A stretch of 41,230 nucleotides of DNA, from the NCBI GenBank assembly GCA_003052455.1, contig QAPD01000070.1, positions 1 through 41,230 on the forward strand, read 5' to 3'. Position numbers and translations under genes: made by a program. The notes beneath the pieces were generated by a model. It was not told the origin of the DNA. It did not search any database and was given only the letters and a program-made list of their open reading frames with translations. This DNA comes from Sphaerisporangium cinnabarinum (GTDB lineage: Bacteria; Actinomycetota; Actinomycetes; Actinomycetales; Cellulomonadaceae). This document shows positions 8,891 to 17,322 of this stretch, one piece after another (the first letter of the stretch is position 1; each line of letters opens with the position of its first letter).

Positions 8891-8942
8891 CACCGTGGAT
8901 CGGCACCGTCGACCGGCACCGTGGACCGGCACCGTGGACCGG
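8891..8942. repeat. four tandem copies of a 13-bp unit
   Basis: Four head-to-tail copies of CACCGTGGACCGG: the first has T for C at position 10 and the second has C for G at position 7; copies three and four are identical. The array lies in the gap between dcd and the TM2 gene, about 35 bp upstream of the dcd -10 hexamer. A slippage-generated minisatellite is the simple view; function unknown. Confidence 0.85.
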
Positions 8943-9023
8943 CGGGCGGCGGGCGCCGTCGGGCCGGGGTCCGCGGGCCGCCTCGTCGTCGAGACGGCGC
9001 GGACCCCGCCCGCGGTCGGGGGG

Positions 9024-9596
9024 TCAGGCGCGCAGCGGGCGGCCCGTCGAGTCCACGGAGTAGTAGCCCGTCTTCGAGGTCAGGTAGAGGATGCCCTCCA
9101 CGAGGCCCCAGATCGCGATGACCGGCGCCGCGAACCCGAAGGAGAGCACGGACACGAGCAGCATCGTCAGGCCGATGCCGGTGTACCCGAGGTAGAAGCG
9201 GTGGATGCCGAGGCTCCCGACGAGGATGCCCAGCAGGCCCGCCGCGAGGCGCGACTTCGCCTGGGGGTCGTACGCCGGGTCGTAGCCGGGCTGGCCGTAC
9301 GCCCCGGGCTGGCCGTAGGCGCCGGGCTGCGCGTAGCCCGGCTGCTGGCCGTAGCCCTGCTGGGCGTAGCCCGGCTGCGGGGCGGAGCCGTAGCCCTGGT
9401 CGGGCGTCGGCTGTCCGTAGCCCGGGGCACCCGGCGTCCCGTACGCCTGCTGGCCGTACGCGTCACCGGCCCCGGGCTGCTGGCCGTAGCCGGGCGTCGG
9501 GTCCGACGGCGCGGCGGAGCCCCCGTAGACCGGGTCGCCGGGGGCGGGCGTCCCCTGCGACGGGTCGGGCTGCTGCTGGTACGGGTTCTCGGACAA
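9024..9596 (-). CDS. TM2-domain membrane protein with a GYGQ-rich N-terminus
   Basis: 190 aa. Residues 1-112 are low-complexity, built from Gly, Tyr, Gln and Pro ([11 protein letters not shown] and similar, with two identical PGAYGQ copies) and must be disordered. Residues 113-180 form a TM2 domain: [20 protein letters not shown], then [14 protein letters not shown] and [12 protein letters not shown], giving two membrane helices with the characteristic G-HRFYLG turn. The cellular role of bacterial TM2 proteins is not established. The start is a TTG with AGGAG 5 nt upstream. It is alone, transcribed away from tRNA-Gly. Confidence 0.88.
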   Translation of the reverse strand: MSENPYQQQPDPSQGTPAPGDPVYGGSAAPSDPTPGYGQQPGAGDAYGQQAYGTPGAPGYGQPTPDQGYGSAPQPGYAQQGYGQQPGYAQPGAYGQPGAYGQPGYDPAYDPQAKSRLAAGLLGILVGSLGIHRFYLGYTGIGLTMLLVSVLSFGFAAPVIAIWGLVEGILYLTSKTGYYSVDSTGRPLRA

Positions 9597-9679
9597 GGCG
9601 GCTCCTCGGGCGGCGCGCCGCTCGTCGGCGCGGGAGTGGTCGTGGTGCGGGCGGTTCTGGCATCACCGGCGTCGTCCGC

Positions 9680-9685
9680 TATGAT
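9680..9685 (+). promoter_or_regulatory. candidate -10 for tRNA-Gly
   Basis: TATGAT is the best -10 match in the gap before the tRNA. TTCTGG at 9655-9660 is a poor -35 at 19 bp. The leader would be about 60 nt. Confidence 0.4.
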
Positions 9686-9750
9686 CGGGTCGCGCGCTGG
9701 TTCGCCGAGGATCCTCCCAGAGGGCCCGGGGCGAACGCTACCGGCGCCGC

Positions 9751-9821
9751 GCGGGTGTAGTTCAATGGTAGAACTTCAGCTTCCCAAGCTGATAGCGCGG
9801 GTTCGATTCCCGTCACCCGCT
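9751..9821 (+). tRNA. tRNA-Gly (anticodon CCC)
   Basis: 71-nt cloverleaf: acceptor GCGGGTG pairs with CACCCGC. The anticodon stem TCAGC/GCTGA encloses the loop TTCCCAA, so positions 34-36 are CCC, reading GGG codons. The T arm is GCGGGTTCGATTCCCGT and the discriminator base is T. CCA is not encoded. It is followed within 10 bp by a strong terminator hairpin. Confidence 0.96.
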
Positions 9822-9829
9822 CAGCCTTC

Positions 9830-9866
9830 GAGAGAGCCCCGCACCGGACCGGTGCGGGGCTCTCTC
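9830..9866 (+). terminator. terminator after tRNA-Gly
   Basis: A perfect 16-bp stem (GAGAGAGCCCCGCACC with its complement) with a 5-nt GGACC loop, followed by a short pyrimidine run. Positioned to end tRNA-Gly transcription and symmetric enough to act from the other side too. Confidence 0.85.
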
Positions 9867-9867
9867 G

Positions 9868-10077
9868 TCATGACCAGGCGGCAAGCAGGTCGGCGGCCGT
9901 CCACACCCGGGACAGGCGCGGGTCGTCGTCGGCACCGGCCGGGCAGACCGCGACGAGCGGGGTCGCGGCACCGACCCCGGGACCGGTCGAGCATGCTCGG
10001 AGGGATCGAGCCGTCGAGTGCCCGAGGATTCCCGCTCCTGAGATCCCCTCCGATCGAACCCCCACCAAGAATGCCAA
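9868..10077 (-). pseudogene. possible 3' remnant of a decayed gene
   Basis: The 352-bp stretch between tRNA-Gly and the isomerase gene (9822-10173) has no intact gene besides the terminator. On the minus strand, the frame ending in a stop at 9868 gives a protein-like C-terminus (TPLVAVCPAGADDDPRLS followed by VWTAADLLAAW), and a different frame further upstream gives ARHVTVAVARDLGLGDD. The middle (about 10000-10090) is of mixed quality and has no convincing start. It may be the broken end of an old gene. I cannot name the family, and a chance open frame in GC-rich DNA is a real alternative. Confidence 0.25.
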
Positions 10078-10173
10078 ACTCGATGGGGGTGTCGTCGCCG
10101 AGCCCGAGGTCGCGCGCCACGGCGACGGTGACGTGGCGCGCGACCCCGGCCTCGGCGGTCGGTGGCCCGGGCG

Positions 10174-11454
10174 TCAGCCCAGGATGCTGCCCGCGGCCTT
10201 GGCCGAGGCGGCGAGGGAGCCGGTGAGCGGCAGGTCGGGCAGGATCACGGCCTGGGCCGCGTGGTAGACGTCGGGCTTGCCGACCCACGTGACGCCGTCG
10301 GGCCGGTTGGCGGTGTCGAGCTCGTGGTGCCACGACCCGCGCTCGTGGTCGACGAGGTGCTCGTCGATCCACGCCCACCAGCCCGCGGCGGCCTCGGCGA
10401 ACCGGGGGTCGCCCGTGACGCGGCCCAGCACGTCGGCGGCCGCGACGGCCTCCGCGGCGACCCAGTGGTAGCGCCGGGGCTCGACCGGCGTGCCCGACCA
10501 GTCGACCGTGTACACGAAGCCGCCGCCGTGCTCGCCGTCCCAGCCGTCCGCGACGGCCCGGTCGAACAGGGCGACCGCGGCGTCGGTGCGCGCGCCGGGA
10601 GTCCCGGCCGCGACGTCGACCTGGAGCAGCAGGCGTGCCCACTCCAGGCCGTGGCCCGGCGTCGACCCGTAGGGCTTGAAGGGGTCGCGGGGGCGGTCCG
10701 CGTTGTAGTCCGGCAGGGGGTTCCAGCCTGCGTCGAAGTGCTCGGGGATGCGCCAGTCGTTCTCTCGCGCCCACCCCACGACGCGGTCCGCGACCGACGC
10801 CGCGCGCGCGAGCCACTCGGGGTCGCCCGTCGCGTCGTGCGCGGCGAGGAGCGCCTCGACGGAGTGCATGTTCGCGTTGACGCCGCGGTACTCGTCGAGC
10901 ACGGTCCAGTCGCGCGACCACTCGTCGGCGTGCATCCGCGGCCCGGGCTCCCAGAACCGCTCGTCGAGCACGGCGAGCGCGGCGTCGAGCAGCTCGCGCG
11001 CGCCCTCCCGGCCCGCGATCGTGCCCGACGCCGCGGCGAGCACCACGAACGCGTGCGCGTACGCGCTCTTCGTCCCGTCGACAGGGACGGCCTCGCCCGC
11101 CGCCGGGTCGTGGCCGTCACCGGGGCGTCGCGCGGGGCCGCGCGACGAGACCCAGCCGCCGTTCTCGGCGTCCACGAGCACCGCCCGCAGCCCGTGCAGC
11201 GCGGCGTCGGCCCGCTCCCCCGCCCCCGGCACGCCGAGGAGCGACGCGAACGCGTACACGTGCGCCATGCGCGACGTGATCCACGTGTGCACCGGCTGCG
11301 ACAGGTCGGGGCGCCCGTCGTCGTCGAGCCACTGCGCGGCGCCGTCCGCGCGCAGCGACGCCTCGCCGAAGCGCAGCAGGTCGGCGAGCTGCTCGCGACG
11401 CCAGCTCCGCAGGTCGGTCGCTGGCGTGGGCTGCTCGGTCGGGTGCTCGGTCAT
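10174..11454 (-). CDS. AGE-family epimerase/isomerase, probably D-mannose isomerase
   Basis: 426-aa cytoplasmic (alpha/alpha)6-barrel enzyme of the N-acylglucosamine 2-epimerase (AGE) superfamily. Visible signatures are THWITSRMAHVY-like HTWITSRMAHVYAF, VNANMHSVEALLAA, EHFDAGWNPLPDYN, PYGSTPGHGLEWARLLLQ, RYHWVAAEAVAAA and SWHHELD. These supply the several His and the Trp/Arg that line the active site in AGE and YihS-type enzymes. Members in this branch interconvert mannose and fructose (also lyxose/xylulose). Lying directly downstream of a GH92 alpha-mannosidase, mannose is the likely substrate; cellobiose 2-epimerase activity cannot be excluded. The ATG is preceded by AAGGA at 7 nt. It lies 148 bp after the GH92 stop on the same strand, so cotranscription is plausible. 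Confidence 0.85.
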   Translation of the reverse strand: MTEHPTEQPTPATDLRSWRREQLADLLRFGEASLRADGAAQWLDDDGRPDLSQPVHTWITSRMAHVYAFASLLGVPGAGERADAALHGLRAVLVDAENGGWVSSRGPARRPGDGHDPAAGEAVPVDGTKSAYAHAFVVLAAASGTIAGREGARELLDAALAVLDERFWEPGPRMHADEWSRDWTVLDEYRGVNANMHSVEALLAAHDATGDPEWLARAASVADRVVGWARENDWRIPEHFDAGWNPLPDYNADRPRDPFKPYGSTPGHGLEWARLLLQVDVAAGTPGARTDAAVALFDRAVADGWDGEHGGGFVYTVDWSGTPVEPRRYHWVAAEAVAAADVLGRVTGDPRFAEAAAGWWAWIDEHLVDHERGSWHHELDTANRPDGVTWVGKPDVYHAAQAVILPDLPLTGSLAASAKAAGSILG

Positions 11455-11602
11455 CTCTCGGTCCTTCTCGTGCTGGGTGCGTGGCGCCGCCGGGCGCGGT
11501 GCCCGTACGGCGCGGTGCCCCGGGACGATCATCCCGGGGCACCGCCGGTGGTGCATGCCTACCTCACCCCGGTCGGACGCGGGGCGGGGCGGGCTCAGGG
11601 GT

Positions 11603-14600
11603 TCAGCCGCAGGTCACGGCGGCGTAGTCGGCCTGGATCGACGCCGTCACCTCCTCGTCGCCGGTGCCGCGCGTCGCCTCGACGGTGACGGTGCCGGCCT
11701 CGACCGCCGTGGCCCGCGTCGCGAACGACTGGTAGGCGTTGGCGCCCGGCGCGACGGCCGCGACCTCCTTGGTGCCGAACGGCGTGACGAGCCGGATCGC
11801 GAGCGGCACGTCCTCGCCGTTCTCGGCCCGGACCGCGACGTACGCCTTGCCGGCGAGGCAGCGCGTGCTCACCGTGACGTCGACGGCGAGCGTCGGCTGG
11901 CCCTCGGTCACGGTCACGGGGACCTCGACCACCCGGCTGGTCCAGCCGTCGTCGACCACGACGTACGCGGTGTACGTCCCGGCCGCCGTGTAGGCGTGCG
12001 AGCCGGAGACCGACCCGTCGGTCACCGTGCCGGCCGCGACGTCGGAGCCGTCGCCCCACGTGACCGCCGCCCGGAGGTCGGCGCCCTCACGGCCGCCCGC
12101 CACCTGGGCGAGCGCCACGTCCGTGGTCTGCTCGACGGCGAGCGTCACGCCCTCCGCGGCCGTGACCTCGAGCGCGGGGCGCTCGGCGAACGTGCCGTCG
12201 TGCGCGACCGCGACCACGTGGATGCGGCCGTCGCGCGAGAGCTCGCCCGGCTGGTCCGGGAGCGTGATGCTCACGGGCCGCTTGCCCTCGGGCAGGGTGA
12301 TCGGCGCCGTCGCGAAGAACGCGGCCGGGGTGCCGGTCTGCGGGCTGCCGCCGCGGAGGCGGCTGTCCGTCACCGCGACGGGGATGTTGCCGAACACGGG
12401 GTTGCGGGCCGCGCCCGACCAGTCGCCGAAGCTCAGGTCGATCGGCTGGGTCGAGCCGTCGTCGAAGGTCAGCGTGCCGGTGGCCTGCTGGTTCTTCTCC
12501 GTGCCCGTGCCGATCACGGAGAGCTGCTCCGCGTCGGCCGGGACGTCGAGCTCGACGGTCTGCCCGTCGCCGGTCGCGTTGTCCGGCTGCCCGGCGGGGA
12601 CCGCCGGGACGTCGAACGCGAGGTCCGTGCCCGGCACCGTCGCGCGCTCGCCCTGGACGAAGCCCTTCGCCGCGAGCTGCGCCCGGTCGAAGAACACGCC
12701 CTGGCCGTCGCACGAGCCGACCGTCGTCCCGGCGTCGCCGATGCAGACGTTGTCGTACGCGGCGAGCAGCGAGCCCTCCCGCAGGAGCGAGACGCTGACG
12801 TACGAGGAGGCCGAGACGGGCTCGATCCCCTCGCCCGAGACCGTGACGGTCACCGGGTAGACGCCGGGTGCGGCCCACGTGTGCGCGGCGTCCACCGCGT
12901 ACCCGCCGAACGCGCCCGCCCGCAGCGACCCGGCGACCGGCTCGGAGCCGTCGCCGAACGCGACCTGGACGTCGAGCGCCGCGACGTCGCCCTCGACCCC
13001 GGTGAGGGTCGCGAACGAGCCCGAGACCTCACGGCCCGTGACCGCGTCGCGGTCCGGCGCGGCCGAGAGGGTGAGCTCCTCGGCCCCCGACTCCTTCGGG
13101 TCGGCGAGCAGCTCGACCTCGGCGAGCGACAGCGCACCGGAACCCGACGCCGACGTGACCGTCACCCGGTACCGTGCGAACGCCGTCGGCTCGGCGACCG
13201 TGAACGGCCGCGTCTGCAGGGCCCAGCGGAACTGCTCGCCGGACCGCTCGTCGAGCGTCGTCCACGTCTCGCCGTCGTCGGAGCCCTCGAGGGTCCACGC
13301 GGACGGCGACGCCGTCCCGCTCGCCCCGGAGGTCAGCGTGTACGACCCGACGGTCGGGCGGATGCCGTTGCCCGCCCACGTGATCGACGGCGTCGAGGTG
13401 GCGAACGTCGTGCGCGTGCCGGACGTGTTGTCCGTCAGCGCCGCGGCGCTCGTGGTCGCGTCCCCGTCGGCGACGGTCGTCGTGCCGAGGCCCGCCGTCG
13501 TCGCGTCCTGCACCGGCGTCGGGGGCTCGTCGCCCTCGGTGAGCGACGGCGGGGCGTCGTCCTCGCCCGTGCCCCAGTCCGACGGCTCCGGACCCATGAC
13601 GAAGTCCAGCGTCGCGCCGCCCGAGAGGTCGGCCTGCGAGAGCGACGTCGAGGTGCGCGCCTCGCCGTCCACCGCGAGGGACTGCACGTAGACGTTGTCG
13701 ACCGAGTTGTTCTCGGCGTTGACGACGAGGTCGCCGTCCGGCAGGTGCACGGTCGCCTTGTCGAACAGCGGCGAACCGACCGCGTACTGGTCCGAGCCGA
13801 CCTGGAGCGGGTAGAAGCCGAGCGAGGCGAAGATCCACCACGACGACATCTCGCCGTTGTCCTCGTCGCCCGGGTAGCCCTGGCCGATCTCGCTGCCCAC
13901 GAACAGGCGGCGGGTGACCTCGCGGACCTTCTCCTGGGCCTTCGACGGCGCGCCCGCGGCGTCGTAGAGCCACGGGATGTGGTGCGACACCTGGTTGCTC
14001 ATGCCCCACTGGCCCATGCGGACGTCGCGCGCCTCGCGCTGCTCGTGGATGCCGCCGTTGCCGGCGCCCTTCTCCGGCGTGGAGAAGAACTCGTTGAGCT
14101 TGTCCTCGAGGCCCTGCTTGCCGCCGTAGAGGTTGGCCAGGCCCTGGCCGTCCTGCGGGGCGTGGAACGCGAAGTTCCAGCCGTTCGTCTCGGTGTACCC
14201 GCCGCCCCAGGCCTCCGGGTTGTACGTCTCCGGGTCGACGGCCCACGAGCCGTCCTCGTGCCGCGGCACGAAGAAGTCGACCTCGGGGTCGAACAGCTCG
14301 ACGTAGTGCGTGGCCCGCTCGAGGAAGTACGCGGACTCCTCCCGCAGCGTGTCGCGGCGCTCGTCCGGCGTCGCCGGGTCCTCCGCGAGGGCGGCGGCCA
14401 TGTTGCCGATGCCGAAGTCGTTGACCAGGCCCTCCAGACCCCACGACACGGACTCGTGCGTGGACTCCGGCGTGAACCCGAGGAACGGCGACGTCTGCAG
14501 GCCCTTGCGGCCCACGGCGTTGCTCGGCGGCGCGACGGTCGCGTTGCGCAGCGCGGCGTCGTACGCCTCGAGCGCCGTGCCCGTCGGGAGCGAGCCCTTG

Positions 14601-17038
14601 AGGTACGCGTCGGCGAACGCCACGTCGGACGACGTGCCCGTCATGAGGTCGGCGTAGCCGGGCGAGGACCAGCGCGCGATCCAGCCGCCGTCGCGGTACT
14701 GCTGGACGAACCCGTCGACCAGCTCGGCCGCGAGCTCCGGGTAGAGGAGCGAGTACGCCGGCCAGGCCGTGCGGTACGTGTCCCAGAACCCGTTGTTCAC
14801 GTAGATCTTGCCGTCGACGACCTTCGCGTTCGTCTGCGTGTCCGTCGCGGAGCCCGTGGTCGCGGAGACCGGGCTCGCGTACCGGTACACCGGCTCCTCG
14901 GCCGTGCCCGTGTTCTCGAACTGCGAGTTCGGGTACAGGTTGAGGCGGTAGAGGTTGGAGTACAGCGTGACGAGCTGGTCCTCGCTCGCGCCCTCGACCT
15001 CGATGACGCCCAGCCGGTCGTTCCACGCCTGCGCGGCGGCGGCCTTGACCTCCGTGAAGGTCTTGCCCGTCACCTCCAGGTCGAGGTTCTTGCGCGCCTG
15101 GTCGAGGCTGATGAACGACGTCGCGACGCGCAGCTCGACCGTCTTGTCGGACGACGTGTCGAACGTCGCGAAGCGCGCGTCGGCGCGGTTGCCCGCCGCC
15201 GTCCCGACCGCCGTCGGACTACGGTCGAAGGTGCCGGCGACGAACATCCGCGTGCGGCCCACGGAGAGGCCGGACCCGTTCTCGACCCAGCCGGACACCG
15301 TGCCCGTGGCCTGGTCGAGCGTGAGCTTGGACGAGCCGTCCACCTTGTCCACGAGCACGTGGCCGGCGCTCCCCGGGTAGGAGAAGCGCAGGACCGCGCC
15401 GTGGTCGGTGGGCGTCGCCTCGATCGCGGAGCCGTTGGTGAACGTGACCCCGTAGTAGTCGGGCCGCGCCGTCTCGTCGGCGTGGTCGAACTCGAGGCCG
15501 CGCGTCGAGAGCGTGGCGTTCGGCGTTCCGGAGACCGTGGACGGCAGGAACGTCAGCTGGTTGCGGTCGCCCATCCAGGGGCTGGGCTCGTGCGAGATCC
15601 CGAAGCCCTGGAGGACGGGCTTGTTGTTGGCGTTGTTGGCCTTGTGGTACTCGTACAGCCAGCTCTGCGACGACGCGTTGGTGTAGGGCACCCAGAAGTT
15701 GAACCCGTTGGGCGTCGCCGTCGCCGGGATGTTGTTCCCGCGCGAGAAGCTGCCGGACGCGAGCGTGCCGCGGCGCGTGTCGACGTAGTTGGCGAGGCTC
15801 GACCCGTCGATCGTCGCCGGCTCCGCCGTGATCGCGACGTCGTCGAGCCAGCCCGCGAACTTCGTCCCGGCGTGACCGCCCGGGTTGTCGTACCCGAGGA
15901 GCACCTGGTCCACGGTCTTGCCCGCGGCGACGTCGCCGAGGTCGACCCGCACCGAGTTCCACTGGTCGGCGTAGAGGATCTTGCCCTCGCCCTGCGCCTG
16001 CGCGGTCGCGACCGTCTCGTGCGCGTCGCGCGCGCCGAGGTCGGACAGGTAGGTCCCGTCGGTGAACAGCACGTCCACCGCCGCGTAGGTCGACGGGTAC
16101 TGGAGGTCGTCGAGCAGCTCGGGGAAGATCGTGTAGCTCAGACGCGTGTCCTCGCCGACGACGACGTCCACGTCGTCGTAGAGCACGTTCGTCGCGTAGG
16201 TCTCGCCGTCGGCGAGGTGCGAGCCGTCGTACCGCAGCGAGTGCAGGCCGGAGAACCCGACGCCCGCCTTGTTGGTGAAGCTGACGCGCGGGCCCGTGCC
16301 GACCTTGGTGTTCATGGGCGCCGCGGAGGGACCGGCGCTCAGGTCGCCCGAGAGGTCCCACCCGGCGAGCTGGACGATGGAGTCGCCCGAGTTCGCCGTG
16401 ACGTTGAGACGCAGGTACGTGTACGCCGCGGTCGGCGCCTCGAGCTCGAACGTGCGCGTCTGCTGGCGGTTCGGGAAGTCCTCGTCGGTCCGCTGGTCGA
16501 GCGGGGTCCACGTCGTGCCGTCGTTCGAGCCCTCGACCGTCCAGGTCTTCGGGTCGCGACCGGCGGCGTCGTCGCCCGAGGTCATCGTGTACGCCACGAA
16601 CGAGACGGGCTCGGTGAACTCGTACCGGACCCAGCCGGTCGACGCGAACGCGAGCCACTTGGTGCCCGAGCTGCCGTCGGCGAGGTTCGCCGCGCCCTCG
16701 TTGGGCAGGTTCTGCGCGCTCGCGGTGACGCCCTTGAGCTGCCCGAGGACGCTGCCGGGCAGGCCGGCCGTGAACGAGCCGACGTTCGCCTGCCAGGGTG
16801 CGCCGTCGCGCTCGGCCACGGTGGTGGGCAGCGCGGCCGGGTCACCGGACTCGAACGAGGACGAGAAGTCGCCGGGCTCGGCGGCCGCGGCGGGCGCGGC
16901 GGCGAGGGCTCCCGCGGGGGCCGCGAGAGGCACCCCGAGCGGGACGGCGAGTGCGGCGGCGAGCACGAGGCCGAGGGGCCGGGCGCGGCCGCTGCCGGAC
17001 CGCGCGACCGCGCGTCCGGGCGGGAGTGGTCTGGTCAT
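11603..17038 (-). CDS. secreted multidomain GH92 alpha-mannosidase
   Basis: 1811-aa exported protein. A signal peptide (about 1-53, basic then hydrophobic, AAAPAAAAEPG) is followed by a discoidin/F5-8C-like domain (about 103-231), a beta-sandwich-like region (240-405), and the GH92 module (about 416-1185) with SRGNNIPATATPNGFNFWVP, GISHEPSPWMGDRNQ, VNNGFWDTYRTAWP, YTETNGWNF and GDEDNGEMSSWW. Glu950 in the first of the last two motifs and Asp1058/Asp1060 in the second match the spacing of the acid and base residues of characterised Ca2+-dependent, inverting GH92 exo-alpha-mannosidases. After it come a second discoidin-like domain (1215-1320), a PKD-like domain (1335-1430), a DNVCIGD-containing domain seen in other large actinobacterial enzymes (1435-1640), a second PKD-like domain, and a Cys-bearing C-terminal module (1718-1811). 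AAGGAG lies 8 nt before the ATG. Confidence 0.93.
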   Translation of the reverse strand: MTRPLPPGRAVARSGSGRARPLGLVLAAALAVPLGVPLAAPAGALAAAPAAAAEPGDFSSSFESGDPAALPTTVAERDGAPWQANVGSFTAGLPGSVLGQLKGVTASAQNLPNEGAANLADGSSGTKWLAFASTGWVRYEFTEPVSFVAYTMTSGDDAAGRDPKTWTVEGSNDGTTWTPLDQRTDEDFPNRQQTRTFELEAPTAAYTYLRLNVTANSGDSIVQLAGWDLSGDLSAGPSAAPMNTKVGTGPRVSFTNKAGVGFSGLHSLRYDGSHLADGETYATNVLYDDVDVVVGEDTRLSYTIFPELLDDLQYPSTYAAVDVLFTDGTYLSDLGARDAHETVATAQAQGEGKILYADQWNSVRVDLGDVAAGKTVDQVLLGYDNPGGHAGTKFAGWLDDVAITAEPATIDGSSLANYVDTRRGTLASGSFSRGNNIPATATPNGFNFWVPYTNASSQSWLYEYHKANNANNKPVLQGFGISHEPSPWMGDRNQLTFLPSTVSGTPNATLSTRGLEFDHADETARPDYYGVTFTNGSAIEATPTDHGAVLRFSYPGSAGHVLVDKVDGSSKLTLDQATGTVSGWVENGSGLSVGRTRMFVAGTFDRSPTAVGTAAGNRADARFATFDTSSDKTVELRVATSFISLDQARKNLDLEVTGKTFTEVKAAAAQAWNDRLGVIEVEGASEDQLVTLYSNLYRLNLYPNSQFENTGTAEEPVYRYASPVSATTGSATDTQTNAKVVDGKIYVNNGFWDTYRTAWPAYSLLYPELAAELVDGFVQQYRDGGWIARWSSPGYADLMTGTSSDVAFADAYLKGSLPTGTALEAYDAALRNATVAPPSNAVGRKGLQTSPFLGFTPESTHESVSWGLEGLVNDFGIGNMAAALAEDPATPDERRDTLREESAYFLERATHYVELFDPEVDFFVPRHEDGSWAVDPETYNPEAWGGGYTETNGWNFAFHAPQDGQGLANLYGGKQGLEDKLNEFFSTPEKGAGNGGIHEQREARDVRMGQWGMSNQVSHHIPWLYDAAGAPSKAQEKVREVTRRLFVGSEIGQGYPGDEDNGEMSSWWIFASLGFYPLQVGSDQYAVGSPLFDKATVHLPDGDLVVNAENNSVDNVYVQSLAVDGEARTSTSLSQADLSGGATLDFVMGPEPSDWGTGEDDAPPSLTEGDEPPTPVQDATTAGLGTTTVADGDATTSAAALTDNTSGTRTTFATSTPSITWAGNGIRPTVGSYTLTSGASGTASPSAWTLEGSDDGETWTTLDERSGEQFRWALQTRPFTVAEPTAFARYRVTVTSASGSGALSLAEVELLADPKESGAEELTLSAAPDRDAVTGREVSGSFATLTGVEGDVAALDVQVAFGDGSEPVAGSLRAGAFGGYAVDAAHTWAAPGVYPVTVTVSGEGIEPVSASSYVSVSLLREGSLLAAYDNVCIGDAGTTVGSCDGQGVFFDRAQLAAKGFVQGERATVPGTDLAFDVPAVPAGQPDNATGDGQTVELDVPADAEQLSVIGTGTEKNQQATGTLTFDDGSTQPIDLSFGDWSGAARNPVFGNIPVAVTDSRLRGGSPQTGTPAAFFATAPITLPEGKRPVSITLPDQPGELSRDGRIHVVAVAHDGTFAERPALEVTAAEGVTLAVEQTTDVALAQVAGGREGADLRAAVTWGDGSDVAAGTVTDGSVSGSHAYTAAGTYTAYVVVDDGWTSRVVEVPVTVTEGQPTLAVDVTVSTRCLAGKAYVAVRAENGEDVPLAIRLVTPFGTKEVAAVAPGANAYQSFATRATAVEAGTVTVEATRGTGDEEVTASIQADYAAVTCG

Positions 17039-17060
17039 GCCGCGATCTCCTTCGATCGTC

Positions 17061-17074
17061 TGACAGCGCTGTCA
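17061..17074. promoter_or_regulatory. operator site 1 (upstream of GH92)
   Basis: TGACAGCGCTGTCA, a perfect palindrome that extends to 16 bp with flanking C and G. The central CG and this length are typical of LacI-family operators. It lies 23-36 bp before the GH92 ATG, inside the leader of the predicted transcript. Its 12-bp core is repeated exactly at 22859-22870 and 26462-26473. Confidence 0.8.
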
Positions 17075-17087
17075 GGCTGCAGGGGTG

Positions 17088-17124
17088 CCCCTGACAACGC
17101 GCAGGGGGGAAGCGTTGTCAGGGG
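17088..17124. promoter_or_regulatory. spaced inverted repeat in the GH92 leader
   Basis: CCCCTGACAACGC (17088-17100) and GCGTTGTCAGGGG (17112-17124) are perfect 13-bp inverted arms around an 11-nt spacer. Each arm contains TGACA with ACGC, a near match to half of the nearby TGACAGCGCTGTCA operator. It could be a second, split operator or an RNA hairpin at the 5' end of the transcript; the right arm coincides with the predicted start point. Confidence 0.55.
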
Positions 17125-17131
17125 CGACCTG

Positions 17132-17161
17132 AACCTATGCGCCGGTTCCGGGCTTTGTCAA
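17132..17161 (-). promoter_or_regulatory. GH92 promoter
   Basis: On the minus strand TTGACA (17161-17156) is followed after 18 bp by TAGGTT (17137-17132). Transcription would start near 17125, directly at the spaced inverted repeat and about 50 bp upstream of operator site 1, an arrangement suited to repression by road-block or looping. Confidence 0.6.
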
Positions 17162-17205
17162 CGCGGCCAGGGCCCCGCCGGGAGGCCGCGGACGAGAGGC
17201 CCCCT

Positions 17206-17240
17206 GGCGCGAAAGTCACGCTCGGTACGACTTTCGCGCC
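17206..17240 (-). terminator. terminator after the lacI-type gene
   Basis: Perfect 12-bp inverted repeat GGCGCGAAAGTC / GACTTTCGCGCC with an 11-nt loop, between the LacI gene stop and the GH92 promoter on the same strand. It would separate regulator transcription from GH92 transcription. Confidence 0.65.
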
Positions 17241-17322
17241 ATCCGCTCGACCGCCGAGGACGTCGTACGCCGTCAGCACGACCGTGCTCGCACCGACCCG
17301 AGCACGAGCACCGCGGCCACGC

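Noticed and set aside
8891-8942. CRISPR-like array
   Set aside because: Units are only 13 bp and directly adjacent with no spacers, and no cas genes are present; it is a minisatellite.
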